7,380 nucleotides of DNA, taken from NCBI GenBank assembly GCA_903932755.1, contig CAIZHL010000394.1, positions 1 to 7,380 of the forward strand, in the 5' to 3' direction. The notes below the pieces were generated by a model. That model made no database searches, was not told the DNA's origin, and was given only the letters and a program-made list of their open reading frames with translations. The DNA is from an uncultured beta proteobacterium. Lineage in GTDB: Bacteria; Pseudomonadota; Gammaproteobacteria; Burkholderiales; Rhodocyclaceae. Position numbers and translations under genes: made by a program. Shown here piece by piece: positions 7,371-7,380 of this stretch (position 1 is the first letter of the stretch; each line of letters starts with the position of its first letter).

Positions 7371-7380
7371 ACCTATTCAC

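Overview
This is a GC-rich chromosomal segment, most likely from a betaproteobacterium (gene order and tRNA-Gln sequence suggest the Rhodocyclales/Nitrosomonadales side, but the genus cannot be named from sequence alone). It is dense with conserved housekeeping genes. No phage, transposase, CRISPR or toxin gene is visible, and I did not find a previously undescribed multigene system.

Layout. Positions 1-322 hold the end of an M16 zinc-peptidase subunit. It is followed by a second, non-catalytic M16 subunit (ATG at 454, or 322 if the inserted leader is translated; stop at 1806). After a 131-base spacer rich in inverted repeats come rsmD (1938-2471), coaD (2468-2953) and a YfhL/Fdx1-type 2[4Fe-4S] ferredoxin (2964-3212), packed as an operon. 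mutM (3217-4041) runs on the minus strand and converges on the ferredoxin with only four bases between stop codons. A 78-base divergent promoter region separates mutM from a second plus-strand operon: a secreted or lipid-anchored TPR protein (4120-5847, probably an LbcA relative), lolB (about 5867-6397) and ispE (6390-7220). A tRNA-Gln(UUG) with its own promoter ends the window (7294-7370). The order M16-M16-rsmD-coaD-fdx and TPR-lolB-ispE-tRNA-Gln is shared, from memory, with other beta- and gammaproteobacteria; prs-rplY-pth would be expected next.

How the genes work together. The left half combines a predicted periplasmic heterodimeric protease, 16S rRNA modification, coenzyme A synthesis, an Fe-S electron carrier and oxidative DNA repair. 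The right half concerns the envelope: a TPR adaptor probably tied to periplasmic proteolysis, the outer-membrane lipoprotein receptor LolB, and an isoprenoid-pathway kinase.

The most notable signals are non-coding or structural. A GC-rich palindromic insert of about 121 bases is flanked by 11-base direct repeats that duplicate the start codon of the second M16 gene. A second inverted-repeat cluster lies before rsmD. The tRNA-Gln has a G3-A70 mismatch in its acceptor stem, where glutaminyl-tRNA synthetase normally reads a G-C pair.
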